The notes: a model not told the origin generated them from the letters alone. DNA of 64,000 nucleotides from Gaoshiqia hydrogeniformans (GCF_049347105.1 NZ_CP186334.1:2604001-2668000), one strand, 5' to 3'; shown: positions 33,790 to 42,266, numbered from the stretch's first letter. A program made the numbers and translations.

Positions 33790-35166
33790 ATGTTTATAAC
33801 GAGATATCTACACGACATCATTATTGCTGTGGAGGCTATTTTTGCCAATAAGGTCAAATCCTTATTAACAGCATTGGGAATCATTTTCGGCGTGGCTGCG
33901 GTCATCAGTATGATGGCTATCGGAAATGGCGCAGAACATGAAATTCTGGAACAAATCAAAATGGTAGGGGTGAACAATATCATTGTAACCCCGACCGACC
34001 TGGTGGTAGGCAATTCAGACAGTAACAGCGATAACGACAATAAGGGCGGAAGCAAAAAATTCTCCAAAGGTTTAAGCCTGCTCGACGCGGAAGCCATCAA
34101 ACAGGTTATTCCTTCGGTTGATCAGGTTTGCCCGGTTGTTTCGTTCAACTATTCGGCGGTTGTTGACGGGAAAAGTAAGCCGGTGGTGCTCGAAGGAACC
34201 ACCCGGGAATATTTCGACCTCTTTAACATCAGTTTAAAGGAGGGAAGTGTTTTTAACGATTACCAGAATAAAACCGGACAGCCCGTTTGCATCATCGGCG
34301 ATAATATCAGGAATGTTTTTTTCAACCAGGAGAATCCCATTGGCAAATACATCAAGTGCGGGAAAATCTGGTTGAAAATTATCGGCGTGGTCGAACGGCG
34401 TGATTTCACCGCATCGGCCTCCGATGAAATGGGCATCAGCAGTTCCGACAATAAGATCTTTATCCCGGTGCAAACCTTGTTGCTCCGCTTCAAAGACCGT
34501 TCGCTGGTTAGGGGCGACGAGGTCGAAAAAGCGAACTCCAACAAAGGCGGCGGCGGAGGGATCATCATTATCGGCGGTATGACTCAGAGTGAAGATGCGG
34601 TTGACGAAGATCCCAACATCAACCAGCTCAGTAAAATTATTATACAGGTTAAAGAAACCGAGCAGCTGAGCGCCACGGCCAACCTGGTCAAACGGATGTT
34701 GCTTCGTCGGCATTCTGGACTATATGATTTTGAGGTAACCATTCCCGAGCTACTGCTGAAACAGCAGCAACGAACCAAAAATATCTTCAACATTGTGCTT
34801 GGGGCAATTGCCGGGATTTCGCTGATTGTTGGCGGAATCGGGATCATGAATATCATGCTGGCCTCGGTGCTGGAGCGTATCCGCGAAATTGGCCTTCGTC
34901 AGTCGATCGGTGCTTCCCGGAAAGATATCGTGGCGCAGTTCCTGGCCGAATCAACCCTGATCAGTGTCACCGGAGGGCTTATCGGAATTTTGCTCGGGGT
35001 GGCTTTGTCGAAAGCCATTACCATGATCTTCGATATCAAAACAATCGTGTCGTTTTTCAGTATCCTGATTGCCTTTGGGGTGTCGGCCCTGGTGGGAATC
35101 TCGTTTGGGTACCTTCCGGCAAAACAGGCGGCTGAAAAAGATCCCGTAGAATCCCTTCGTCAATAA
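33790..35166 (+). CDS. MacB-like ABC transporter permease without ATPase domain
   Basis: An FtsX/MacB-type inner-membrane protein of 458 residues. It has one N-terminal membrane helix (about 17-41, SLLTALGIIFGVAAVISMMAIG), a large periplasmic MacB_PCD domain (about 45-320) and three C-terminal membrane helices in the FtsX domain (GAIAGISLIVGGIGIMNIML onward). The conserved MLASVLERIREIGLRQSIGAS coupling segment is present. E. coli MacB carries its ATPase on the same chain; here there is none and no ATPase gene lies in the operon. A glycine-rich loop and a Ser/Asn/Asp-rich stretch (about 75-90) sit in the periplasmic part. It presumably pairs with a separate LolD-type ATPase. Confidence 0.9.
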   Translation: MFITRYLHDIIIAVEAIFANKVKSLLTALGIIFGVAAVISMMAIGNGAEHEILEQIKMVGVNNIIVTPTDLVVGNSDSNSDNDNKGGSKKFSKGLSLLDAEAIKQVIPSVDQVCPVVSFNYSAVVDGKSKPVVLEGTTREYFDLFNISLKEGSVFNDYQNKTGQPVCIIGDNIRNVFFNQENPIGKYIKCGKIWLKIIGVVERRDFTASASDEMGISSSDNKIFIPVQTLLLRFKDRSLVRGDEVEKANSNKGGGGGIIIIGGMTQSEDAVDEDPNINQLSKIIIQVKETEQLSATANLVKRMLLRRHSGLYDFEVTIPELLLKQQQRTKNIFNIVLGAIAGISLIVGGIGIMNIMLASVLERIREIGLRQSIGASRKDIVAQFLAESTLISVTGGLIGILLGVALSKAITMIFDIKTIVSFFSILIAFGVSALVGISFGYLPAKQAAEKDPVESLRQ

Positions 35167-35177
35167 ACCATAAAGTT

Positions 35178-36665
35178 ATGCAAATGAAATACCTGTCATT
35201 ACTGATATTGGCTGTTTTACTTTCGGTGAGCAGTTACTCCCAATCCGAAAAACTGAAACTTACCCTTGAAGACGTGATTGAAATGGCCTCGGAGAGTTCA
35301 ATTGATGCCTTTCGGATCGACAATATGTACCGCGCCAGCTATTGGGAATTCCGTTACTACAAGGCCGATAAGCTCCCGAGTCTGAACCTGGATGCAACCC
35401 CGGTGGTGTTTAACCGCTACCGTACCCGCGAATACAATTTTCAAACCAACGAAGAAGAATATGTGCAGCGGGAATATTTGAATTCGGACTTCAGTTTGTC
35501 GCTGAATCAGAACGTAGCCCTAACGGGCGGCAGCCTGTTTTTGCAATCGCAGTTGGGGATGGTGAAAAATTTGGGCGACAGCCGGAACAATTCCTACCAG
35601 TCAACCCCCATCAGTATCGGGTACACGCAGAGTTTGAACGGTTATAATCAGCTGAAATGGAAGTCGCGGATTGAACCGCTCAAATTTGAAAAGGCCAAAA
35701 AAAACCTGATCGAGTCGCGTGAGGCCTTGTCGATCAAGGCGGTGGGTAAATTTTTCAACCTGGTCGACGCCCAGATCCAGTTAAACATTGCCGAGAATAA
35801 TTTAGCCAGCGCCGATACGCTTTACCGGCTCGGGCAGGGACGTTTTCAGGTGGGAACCATTACCCAGGGCGAATTGCTGAACATGGAGTTAATCCTGCTG
35901 AACTCCAAGCAGTCGTTAAATGCTGCCAAATCGGAAGTACAACGCACGCAGGCCGATTTGAACTCCTTTTTAGGACTCGAAAAAACCACACTTGTCGATT
36001 GTGTTGTTCCGGCCGACATTCCCGGGATCGAAGTTAAAGCCGGACTTGCCATCGACAAGGCCCTGGAGAATAACCCCATCGTTATCGGACACCGGCAACA
36101 ACTGCTGGAGCAGGATGAAAATGTAGCGAGGGCCAAGTCGGAAGCCGGCTTAAATACCAGTATATTTGCACTTTACGGATTGGATCAATCGGCCCCCGAG
36201 TTTTCGGATGTGTACAAAAATCCCGATAACAGTCAGCGGTTTCGCCTGGGCGTGAGTGTCCCGATTGTTGACTGGGGTCGCCGCAAAGGAAGATATCAGA
36301 TGGCTGAATACAACCGGGAAGTGGTAAAAGCGACTATTGAACAAGGCCGGATCGACTTCGAGCAGGAGCTTTTTCAGGACGTGATCGAATTTAACCTGCA
36401 GGCCGAGCAGGTGAAGAATGCCGGATTGGCCGATACTGTCGCCCGGAAAGGTTACGAGGTGACCCTGCAGCGGTTTTTAATCGGCAAGGGTGATGTGACC
36501 ACCCTCAATATTGCCCGGAACGACCTGGAAACGGCACGTCGGTCCTACATCAACGCGGTACGTCGTTACTGGAACTATTATTACACCCTGCGAATGAAAA
36601 CCTTGTTCGACTTTGTTAAAAACGAGAGCCTTTCGGTTGAATACGATAAACTCCTTGAAAAGTAA
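35178..36665 (+). CDS. TolC-family outer-membrane efflux protein
   Basis: The trimeric outer-membrane channel of the tripartite complex. The 495-residue protein begins with a signal peptide (MKYLSLLILAVLLSVSSYSQ). Two structural repeats rich in long amphipathic helices follow, each with the recurring pattern of a coiled-coil arm (for example LGQGRFQVGTITQGELLNMEL and LIGKGDVTTLNIARNDLETAR). ATG 35178 has a second in-frame ATG two codons on; either is possible. It lies 11 bp after the permease and 4 bp before the second adaptor, consistent with a single operon. Confidence 0.9.
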   Translation: MQMKYLSLLILAVLLSVSSYSQSEKLKLTLEDVIEMASESSIDAFRIDNMYRASYWEFRYYKADKLPSLNLDATPVVFNRYRTREYNFQTNEEEYVQREYLNSDFSLSLNQNVALTGGSLFLQSQLGMVKNLGDSRNNSYQSTPISIGYTQSLNGYNQLKWKSRIEPLKFEKAKKNLIESREALSIKAVGKFFNLVDAQIQLNIAENNLASADTLYRLGQGRFQVGTITQGELLNMELILLNSKQSLNAAKSEVQRTQADLNSFLGLEKTTLVDCVVPADIPGIEVKAGLAIDKALENNPIVIGHRQQLLEQDENVARAKSEAGLNTSIFALYGLDQSAPEFSDVYKNPDNSQRFRLGVSVPIVDWGRRKGRYQMAEYNREVVKATIEQGRIDFEQELFQDVIEFNLQAEQVKNAGLADTVARKGYEVTLQRFLIGKGDVTTLNIARNDLETARRSYINAVRRYWNYYYTLRMKTLFDFVKNESLSVEYDKLLEK

Positions 36666-36669
36666 CTTT

Positions 36670-37908
36670 ATGAAGCTATCTAAACAAAACCTGCTGCTTG
36701 CCGGAACGATTGTACTGGTCGTTGCCGCAGCCGGATGGCTGTTTTTTACCGGCGGCGGAAGCGACGGGAAAACAGCCCTGGTGAAACGCGGAAAACTTGA
36801 GGCGCTGGTAGCCGGACGGGGAGAGGTGAACGGCGAAAAATCCATTAAAATCGATTTGCCCGAAGCCCTGAAGGATGATCAGTTGCGGGTGTGGAGCTAT
36901 AAAATCAGCGATCTGATCCAGGAAGGAAAGATTGTCAGGAAAGGAGAGTTTATCGCCCAGCTCGACCAAAGCAACCTGATGAATAATATGCGCGAGCGGG
37001 TCACTGAAAAAGAACGGGTGGATGCCGATCTTAAAAATGCCGTGATCGACAGTACGGTCATACTGACCGCGAGACGCGAAGAAATTACCAATGCCTTGCT
37101 TGAATTGGAATACAAGCAAATTGACCTGGACATGTCGAAATATGAATCGGGCGCTCAACAACGAAAGGCCCAGATGGCCTGGCAGAAGGCGAAGATCGAC
37201 CTCGACAAAAAGAAACGGGATTTCCAGTTGGAACAAAACCGGCTGAAAGTTCAGATCGGACGATACGAGGACAACGCGCAACGCCTTCAGAATATTCTGG
37301 ACAAATACCAAAAAGCCCTGGCGGCAGTGAGGATTACCTCGCCGGGCGACGGCATTGTGATGATTGGCCAGGACTTCCTTGGAAAAAAACTGACAAAAGA
37401 CAGCAACATCAGCACCTGGCGGGGCGAACTGGCTAATTTGCCCGATATGTCGTCGGCCATTGTCGAAACATACATCAAAGAAATCGACATCACCAAAATC
37501 GGTTTGGATTATCCGGTGCGGATCGTGGTCGATGCTTTGCCCGAACAGGTTTTCACCGGAAAAGTCATTCAGATTGCCAATATGGGAGAAGACAAAAGCG
37601 GGTTCGATATGAAGGTATTCAAGGTGATCATCCGTTTCGACCATGCCGATTCGGAACTAAAACCGGGAATGACCTGTAATAACGATATCGTTGTGCAAAG
37701 CAGCGAAGATGCCTTGCTTGTTCCCCTGAAAGCTGTTTTTTCAGACGGAAAATCGAAGTTTGTTTATTTAAAAAAAGGGACACAGGTTGTGCGTAGTGAG
37801 GTTGATTTTGGCGCCGAAGATGAGCAGCATATTATTGTGGTGAAAGGGCTGGAAGAAGGCGACCGGGTGTTGTTGTATAAACCGGAGTCGGAACAGGCTG
37901 GGGGTTAG
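36670..37908 (+). CDS. Periplasmic adaptor (HlyD/MacA-type membrane fusion protein) 2
   Basis: A second adaptor, 412 residues, paralogous to the one at the head of the operon. The two share the passage LR[IV]WS-x-KI-x-[ED]L-[VI]-[DQ]-EG around the first lipoyl half. It has an N-terminal anchor (about 7-26), a helical hairpin (about 100-205), a second lipoyl half (SPGDGIVMIGQ) and a beta-barrel (IKEIDITKIGLDYPVRIVVD). The frame opens at 36613 within tolC, but ATG 36670, 4 bp after the tolC stop, starts directly before a Lys-rich then hydrophobic anchor and is preferred. Two adaptors flanking one permease suggest a heteromeric adaptor ring or specialisation; that is inference. Confidence 0.87.
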   Translation: MKLSKQNLLLAGTIVLVVAAAGWLFFTGGGSDGKTALVKRGKLEALVAGRGEVNGEKSIKIDLPEALKDDQLRVWSYKISDLIQEGKIVRKGEFIAQLDQSNLMNNMRERVTEKERVDADLKNAVIDSTVILTARREEITNALLELEYKQIDLDMSKYESGAQQRKAQMAWQKAKIDLDKKKRDFQLEQNRLKVQIGRYEDNAQRLQNILDKYQKALAAVRITSPGDGIVMIGQDFLGKKLTKDSNISTWRGELANLPDMSSAIVETYIKEIDITKIGLDYPVRIVVDALPEQVFTGKVIQIANMGEDKSGFDMKVFKVIIRFDHADSELKPGMTCNNDIVVQSSEDALLVPLKAVFSDGKSKFVYLKKGTQVVRSEVDFGAEDEQHIIVVKGLEEGDRVLLYKPESEQAGG

Positions 37909-37921
37909 GGTATTTTTCCAA

Positions 37922-37960
37922 CCTCTCCCTCCTTTGAGCGAAGCGGAAACGAGGGAGAGG
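37922..37960. repeat. Long inverted repeat CCTCTCCCTC/GAGGGAGAGG
   Basis: A perfect 10-bp stem with a 19-base loop containing gagcgaagcg, directly after the last efflux gene. It lacks a strong T run on the plus strand. It looks like one of the dispersed palindromes of this region and may also act as a weak terminator. Confidence 0.55.
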
Positions 37961-38201
37961 CTGTTTTGAGTTTGTAACTCATTTCACAATGTTGGTTGAA
38001 CATGCACAAATCCCTTTTCCTCCCGCTGGCGCAAATTTGCAAACTGTGCCTTTGCCCTATTGGCAAATTCCGTTGAAATCCGGACAAGTCATTTTTTTGC
38101 TTTTTCAAAGCACGGTTTGCAAAGCCGCGCCGGCAAGTGCCTAAATTATTTGAATTTACAGATGCCAAATGACCAGCAATTTCTTTTAACATACTCATCA
38201 C
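37961..38201. other. Intergenic stretch with REP-like palindromes, no gene assigned
   Basis: It contains the perfect palindrome GCAAATTTGC (38031-38040) and further short self-complementary pieces. A 98-codon minus-strand frame crosses the whole stretch including the 37922 palindrome, and looks repeat-derived; I do not call it a gene. Confidence 0.35.
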
Positions 38202-38384
38202 TTAATGTTTTTTATGCCTGCTCTTTAAGATAGAAATCATCAAAGGGAAGATCCCTAAACTAATTACAATAAGAGAATTTCTAATTTCAACAGTTTGAAA
38301 AAATAAGCCATTTAGGCCTAACCCAATAATAATTGAGTAAACGATTATCAACAGCAATTCCAAAGAACTAAAAATATATTTCAT
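38202..38384 (-). CDS. Possible 60-residue membrane protein
   Basis: Two hydrophobic segments (about residues 8-28 and 37-52) and a basic end (KSRHKKH). It sits 7 bp downstream of a transposase remnant in a scarred region. No family is recognised. It may be a real small gene or chance; the AT content is higher than in neighbouring genes. Confidence 0.3.
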   Translation of the reverse strand: MKYIFSSLELLLIIVYSIIIGLGLNGLFFQTVEIRNSLIVISLGIFPLMISILKSRHKKH

Positions 38385-38391
38385 AACAATA

Positions 38392-38610
38392 TTAGTTTAA
38401 ATGTAATAATCTATCCCAGTTGGGGTAAACATTTGATATCAAACGCCACACGTAGACTTCCAGTCCTTTATTTTCGATGCAATAGTTCAATGAATCAGCT
38501 ATGACAATTTTATATTCTTTCCGTGTAAACACATCAATCCAATCAATCACGTTGAACGTTAAAAAGTAAACGGCATTTTGATCGGTGATAAAATAGTTGT
38601 TGGCAGACAT
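38392..38610 (-). pseudogene. Truncated REP-associated tyrosine transposase (RAYT/IS200-like) remnant
   Basis: The 72 residues match, from memory, the N terminus of Bacteroidota RAYT proteins: YFLTFNVIDWIDVFTRKEYKIV, then YCIENKGLEVYVWRLISN. Functional members continue with an SNHxHL metal-binding motif. Here the reading breaks right at SN, followed by unrelated residues and a stop, so the His-hydrophobic-His motif and catalytic Tyr are missing. The start codon lies 10 bp from the left end of the IS element at 38621. RAYTs are linked to REP palindromes, and several palindromes flank this remnant. Confidence 0.6.
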
Positions 38611-38620
38611 TTTTGATTAA

Positions 38621-39541
38621 GAGACTGTTTTGATTTTAAATTTAAAAAATATTATAGCGCAATTAACACCAAGGTGTTTATAATTAAAAAATTGGTTATC
38701 AGCTAACTATATCAGGTTAGATTTTCTTTGCACTAAAATAACGACAAATTAGTGTACGATGAAAATTTACCCAAGTGATTTAACCGATAACCAGTGGCAA
38801 GTTATAAAAGATTTGTTTGAACAAGAGCGAAAAAGAAAACATAGTTTACGATCAATTGTGAATGCAATTTTGTACATAACCAAATCCGGTTGCCAATGGC
38901 GGATGCTCCCCAACGACTTTGCGCCATGGCAGACAGTTTATTATTACTTCAGAAAGTGGAAGTTAAACGGGCTTTTGGAGGAATTGCATGATTATCTTGT
39001 CGAAAAGGTCAGGGTGCAAAAAGGCAGAAACCCTGTTCCATCTGTTGGCATAATTGACAGTCAATCCGTTAAAACAGTCAATGTTTGTCAAGACGAGATT
39101 GGGTATGATGGCGGCAAAAAGATTAAGGGCAGAAAAAGGCACATTGTTGTTGATACCCTTGGCTTACTACTGGCCATTGTAGTCCATTCAGCAACGCCAC
39201 ATGACAGCAAGGCCGCAGAACTTGTATTTAAAATCCTTAAAAATAAATACATAAAAGGGATCGTAAAAATATTTGCCGATGGCGGTTATCGGGGGGAATT
39301 AATAGAGACAGCCAGGATAAAATTTGGTTGGGCCCTCGAAATTGTCAAAAGAAATGAAGCCCACAAATTCAAAATCCTGCCTAAAAGATGGATTGTTGAA
39401 AGAACATTTGCCTGGATTTCATTTCAACGACGGACCTCGAAAGACTATGAAAGGTTGACCGAAACAAGTGCAGCCTTTGTCCAATTATCAATGATAAGAT
39501 TGATGCTTAACAAATTTTGACAATGATTTCAAAACAGTCTC
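38621..39541 (+). mobile_element. IS5-family insertion sequence (921 bp)
   Basis: Perfect 13-bp terminal inverted repeats GAGACTGTTTTGA (38621-38633) and TCAAAACAGTCTC (39529-39541). They are flanked by the direct repeat TAA (38618-38620 and 39542-39544), the expected short target duplication of the IS1031-like group of IS5. One transposase gene fills the element, and both ends are intact, so it may still be mobile. Confidence 0.9.
38759..39520 (+). CDS. IS5-family DDE transposase
   Basis: Cuts and joins the element ends in transposition. The 253-residue protein begins with the DUF4096-type N terminus (YPSDLTDNQWQVIKDLF). The SGCQWRMLP motif and the DDE residues follow: Asp in GIIDSQSVKT, Asp in FADGGYRG and Glu in RWIVERTFAWI. 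Length and catalytic residues look complete. It lies between the inverted repeats with only 20 bp between its stop and the right end. Confidence 0.95.
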   Translation: MKIYPSDLTDNQWQVIKDLFEQERKRKHSLRSIVNAILYITKSGCQWRMLPNDFAPWQTVYYYFRKWKLNGLLEELHDYLVEKVRVQKGRNPVPSVGIIDSQSVKTVNVCQDEIGYDGGKKIKGRKRHIVVDTLGLLLAIVVHSATPHDSKAAELVFKILKNKYIKGIVKIFADGGYRGELIETARIKFGWALEIVKRNEAHKFKILPKRWIVERTFAWISFQRRTSKDYERLTETSAAFVQLSMIRLMLNKF

Positions 39542-39544
39542 TAA

Positions 39545-39667
39545 AAGATATTAATAAATACTGTTCAATGCAATACGTTTGTTTATTGTCGTTACAAACA
39601 GCTTGTCCCGACAGCAATCGGTAACCACAGCAATCCCTCGTCACCGCTGGCGCTAAGACGAGAAGTA
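39545..39667. other. Palindromic debris right of the IS element
   Basis: No gene is seen. It contains the imperfect hairpin CTCGTC-N14-GACGAG around ccgctggcgct (about 39637-39662). The same ccgctggcgc phrase occurs near 38024-38033, left of the IS element. Confidence 0.4.
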
Positions 39668-39988
39668 GGTGGGTACCGTTTTCAGCCGTATGTGAATCTT
39701 TCCATGAATTTTAGTTACAACAGGATTCGCCTTCCTGAACCTTTCCGGGAGGATGATTTCCTGCTGGTTGGCCCGAAACTCGATTTAACCTTCTCCGATA
39801 AACTTTTTTTGTCAACCTTTGTTCAGTACAATGAGCAAATCGACAACATGAACGTCAATATGCGCTTTCAGTGGCGATATAAACCTGTTTCGGATTTTTT
39901 TGTCGTGTACACCGATAATTATTTTACCGGCAACTGGAGTTCGCGCAACCGGGCCCTGGTCATGAAATTATCTTATTGGTTTAATTAA
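39668..39988 (+). pseudogene. C-terminal remnant of an outer-membrane barrel protein (DUF5916-like)
   Basis: About 106 residues starting GGYRFQPYVNLSMNFSYNRI and ending in MKLSYWFN have the look of the last strands of an outer-membrane barrel. They resemble the C terminus of DUF5916 proteins as I recall them (LVGPKLDLTFSDKLFLSTFVQYN). No start codon suits a complete gene and there is no signal peptide. The missing N-terminal part is not upstream, where the efflux operon ends, so it was deleted or moved. Confidence 0.6.
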
Positions 39989-40131
39989 AAACAGGATGTT
40001 CAGACTGTATTTTAACCGGACGAAAGCGGATAAATACACGATTTCCCAAGCTGTAAATTTCAGGCTGTGTTAGCGTGTAAATGCTTTATTAACCAGTTAT
40101 TAAATTGTTAATACGGGTTGCTGTTTTTTAG

Positions 40132-40147
40132 GGTATTTCAAAATACC
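40132..40147. promoter_or_regulatory. Inverted repeat inside the mdh promoter
   Basis: GGTATTT-CA-AAATACC, perfect, lying between a T-rich stretch (40124-40129) and the -7 element (40151). A protein bound here would cover the promoter spacer, so it is a candidate repressor operator. Confidence 0.5.
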
Positions 40148-40150
40148 TTT

Positions 40151-40158
40151 TATCTTTG
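40151..40158 (+). promoter_or_regulatory. -7 element TATCTTTG of the mdh promoter
   Basis: A TAnnTTTG match 42 bp upstream of the mdh start codon. Confidence 0.7.
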
Positions 40159-40199
40159 TCAGCGCAAAAAAAATTCTTAGAAACCAAAAACAGAATATT

Positions 40200-41135
40200 A
40201 TGAAAGTAACAGTAGTTGGGGCCGGAAATGTTGGTGCAACTTGTGCTCAGATTGTTGCAGAAAGAAACATTGTGCAGGAAGTTGTGCTGGTTGACATTAA
40301 AGAAGGATTGTCCGAAGGAAAATCATTGGATTTGTGGCAAACCGCACCCATTAATTACTATGATACCCGCCTCTCAGGATCTACAAACGATTTTTCAAAA
40401 ACAGCCGGTTCCGAGGTTGTCGTGATCACTTCCGGTGTTCCGCGTAAACCGGGAATGAGCCGCGATGATTTGATTTCAATCAACGCCGGGATTGTTAAGA
40501 GCGTTACCGAAAACGTGATCAAGTATTCTCCCGATGCGAAGATTATTATCGTTTCAAATCCCCTCGACGTCATGACCTATGCCGCTTACGTGACGGCTAA
40601 ATTTCCGAAAAACCGGATTATGGGTATGGCCGGCGTGTTGGATACCGCCCGTTACCGGGCATTTTTGGCCGAAGCGCTCGACGTTTCTCCGCGTGACATC
40701 CAGGCCCTGCTGATGGGCGGACATGGCGATACGATGGTTCCCCTGCCGCGTTATACGACTGTTTCGGGTATTCCTGTCACTGAAATGATTGATGCCGAAA
40801 AGCTCGATAAGATTATCACCCGTACGAAAAACGGCGGCGGCGAGTTGGTAAACCTGATGGGTACCTCGGCCTGGTATGCCCCGGGAGCAGCTGCTGCTCA
40901 AATGGTGGAAGCCATCGTGATGAACCAGAAACGAATCTTCCCCTGCTGTGTGAAACTCGAAGGCGAATACGGACTGGACAATATGTTCGTCGGCGTTCCG
41001 GTAAAACTGGGTAAAAACGGGGTTGAAGAAATCATTGAGGTTCAGTTGAATGAAGAAGAAAAAGGCCTGTTATTCGAGTCGGCCAAAGCGGTAAAAGGCA
41101 TCATGGACATTCTTGACGGCATGAACATTCTTTAA
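40200..41135 (+). CDS. mdh: Malate dehydrogenase
   Basis: NAD-dependent interconversion of malate and oxaloacetate in the TCA cycle. The 311-residue length is typical of the LDH-like MDH type. It has the Rossmann motif VVGAGNVGA at the N terminus, Asp in VLVDIKEG (NAD preference), and the substrate loop PRKPGMSRDDL, with arginines that favour malate. VSNPLDVM and the catalytic His in GGHGDTMVP are also present. It has its own promoter and terminator. Confidence 0.95.
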   Translation: MKVTVVGAGNVGATCAQIVAERNIVQEVVLVDIKEGLSEGKSLDLWQTAPINYYDTRLSGSTNDFSKTAGSEVVVITSGVPRKPGMSRDDLISINAGIVKSVTENVIKYSPDAKIIIVSNPLDVMTYAAYVTAKFPKNRIMGMAGVLDTARYRAFLAEALDVSPRDIQALLMGGHGDTMVPLPRYTTVSGIPVTEMIDAEKLDKIITRTKNGGGELVNLMGTSAWYAPGAAAAQMVEAIVMNQKRIFPCCVKLEGEYGLDNMFVGVPVKLGKNGVEEIIEVQLNEEEKGLLFESAKAVKGIMDILDGMNIL

Positions 41136-41173
41136 TTCCATTTCAGAAACGCATTTTATACGCTATATTTAGT

Positions 41174-41202
41174 GCCTCTGCATTTGCAGGGGCTTTTTTT
41201 TT
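41174..41202 (+). terminator. Rho-independent terminator after mdh
   Basis: GCCTCTGCA pairs with TGCAGGGGC (one G-T pair) over a two-base loop centre, followed by nine T residues. Confidence 0.88.
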
Positions 41203-41279
41203 CAACAATGAAGGAATAGTCTGTTTTGTCAGCTGATTAAGATGGCAGAACAGCCGTGAAAACGAATCAAATTTTACTG

Positions 41280-41732
41280 ATGGCTGGACGAATAACTGAA
41301 CTTCCGCTGGTTCTGATTGAACTCGAGGAAAATAACTTTCACCTGGTGTTGGAAGGCAAACTGCCCGGGAAAAAAACGGCTTTCTGGATTGTAGATACCG
41401 GCGCCTCAAAGACGGTGTTCGACCGGAACCTCGAAGATTGTTACGAACTGGTTGAGAATGCCGGCAACGAGGAATATCAGAGCGCCGGGATCAGTGTCGG
41501 CATGGTTGAAACCCAGGTCGGGCAATTGAAAAAGCTGAAATTTGGTCCGGTGAAGATGAAAGATTTGAAAGTCGCCCTGATTGATCTTTCTCACGTCAAC
41601 AACATTTATCAAAAATACCGCGATATTCAGATTTCGGGTTTACTGGGAAGCGATGTGCTGAAAGCTTACGGCTGCCGCATTGATTACCAGGCAGAAACCA
41701 TCTCATTTTATAAGAAGCCGCTGAAACGTTAA
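41280..41732 (+). CDS. Retropepsin-like aspartic protease family protein
   Basis: A small one-domain pepsin-fold protein of 150 residues. The active-site motif is VDTGASKT, in IVDTGASKTVFD, and a downstream ISGLLGSDVLKAY forms the second conserved element, as in retropepsins that dimerise. No signal peptide or membrane segment is seen, so it is likely cytoplasmic. A GTG at 41256 would add eight residues; ATG 41280 is preferred. Substrate and role are unknown. Confidence 0.75.
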   Translation: MAGRITELPLVLIELEENNFHLVLEGKLPGKKTAFWIVDTGASKTVFDRNLEDCYELVENAGNEEYQSAGISVGMVETQVGQLKKLKFGPVKMKDLKVALIDLSHVNNIYQKYRDIQISGLLGSDVLKAYGCRIDYQAETISFYKKPLKR

Positions 41733-41837
41733 GCCCGGAATATCCGTGCTGCATATTTTATGGCAAGCCTTGGCGTTGACACATTAAAATCTGTTTTAAA
41801 AAAGAAATACAGGCATTCATCTTCTTTTAAAAATCGA

Positions 41838-41845
41838 TATATTTG
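41838..41845 (+). promoter_or_regulatory. -7 element TATATTTG before the small membrane protein gene
   Basis: A perfect TAnnTTTG match 13 bp before ATG 41859. It excludes the upstream start at 41760 and predicts a very short leader. Confidence 0.6.
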
Positions 41846-41858
41846 CGAGCTGTTGAAA

Positions 41859-42266
41859 ATGGAACTGAAAAAATACATATCAAAAACGCTGCGTTTGCGC
41901 TTATTGCTGTTTTTCGCGGCAATTGGGCTGGCTGTATTGTTTGATGTGTATCACGAAGGCTCCGGCAGGTTGATCAACGAACTCGAAAACCGCTCAGAAA
42001 CCGTGAATATGCAGAATGCGCAAGTATTCTTCTATAACCCGGTCAATACTTTCAAGCTGCTTTCCGGAACCGATAAGTTGTTCACGGGACTGATTTTTGC
42101 CGCCAGCCAAAACGATTTTCTTACCAAATACCATAATTGCAGGACATTCTACCTGCTTAAAGCCGAATCGGTGAATGAACATCCGTCGTTCCTGTTCATG
42201 GCTCATTTTATGAAATACAATTTCTGTCATCATGCCAACCCCGACGATTATCCGTCGGTAGCCTGA
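41859..42266 (+). CDS. Uncharacterised single-pass membrane protein
   Basis: A 135-residue protein with a basic N terminus, one membrane segment (about residues 14-28, LLLFFAAIGLAVLF) and a soluble part of about 105 residues. The soluble part contains a short Cys/His-rich end (NFCHHANPDDY) and one further Cys in YHNCRTFYL. No family is recognised. The frame is open from 41760, but the -7 element at 41838 makes ATG 41859 the likely start. A role near secDF is possible only by adjacency. Confidence 0.6.
   Translation: MELKKYISKTLRLRLLLFFAAIGLAVLFDVYHEGSGRLINELENRSETVNMQNAQVFFYNPVNTFKLLSGTDKLFTGLIFAASQNDFLTKYHNCRTFYLLKAESVNEHPSFLFMAHFMKYNFCHHANPDDYPSVA

Noticed and set aside
37905..38201. 98-codon minus-strand frame after the efflux operon
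   Set aside because: It runs through two palindromes and overlaps the end of the adaptor gene. It looks like translated repeat sequence.
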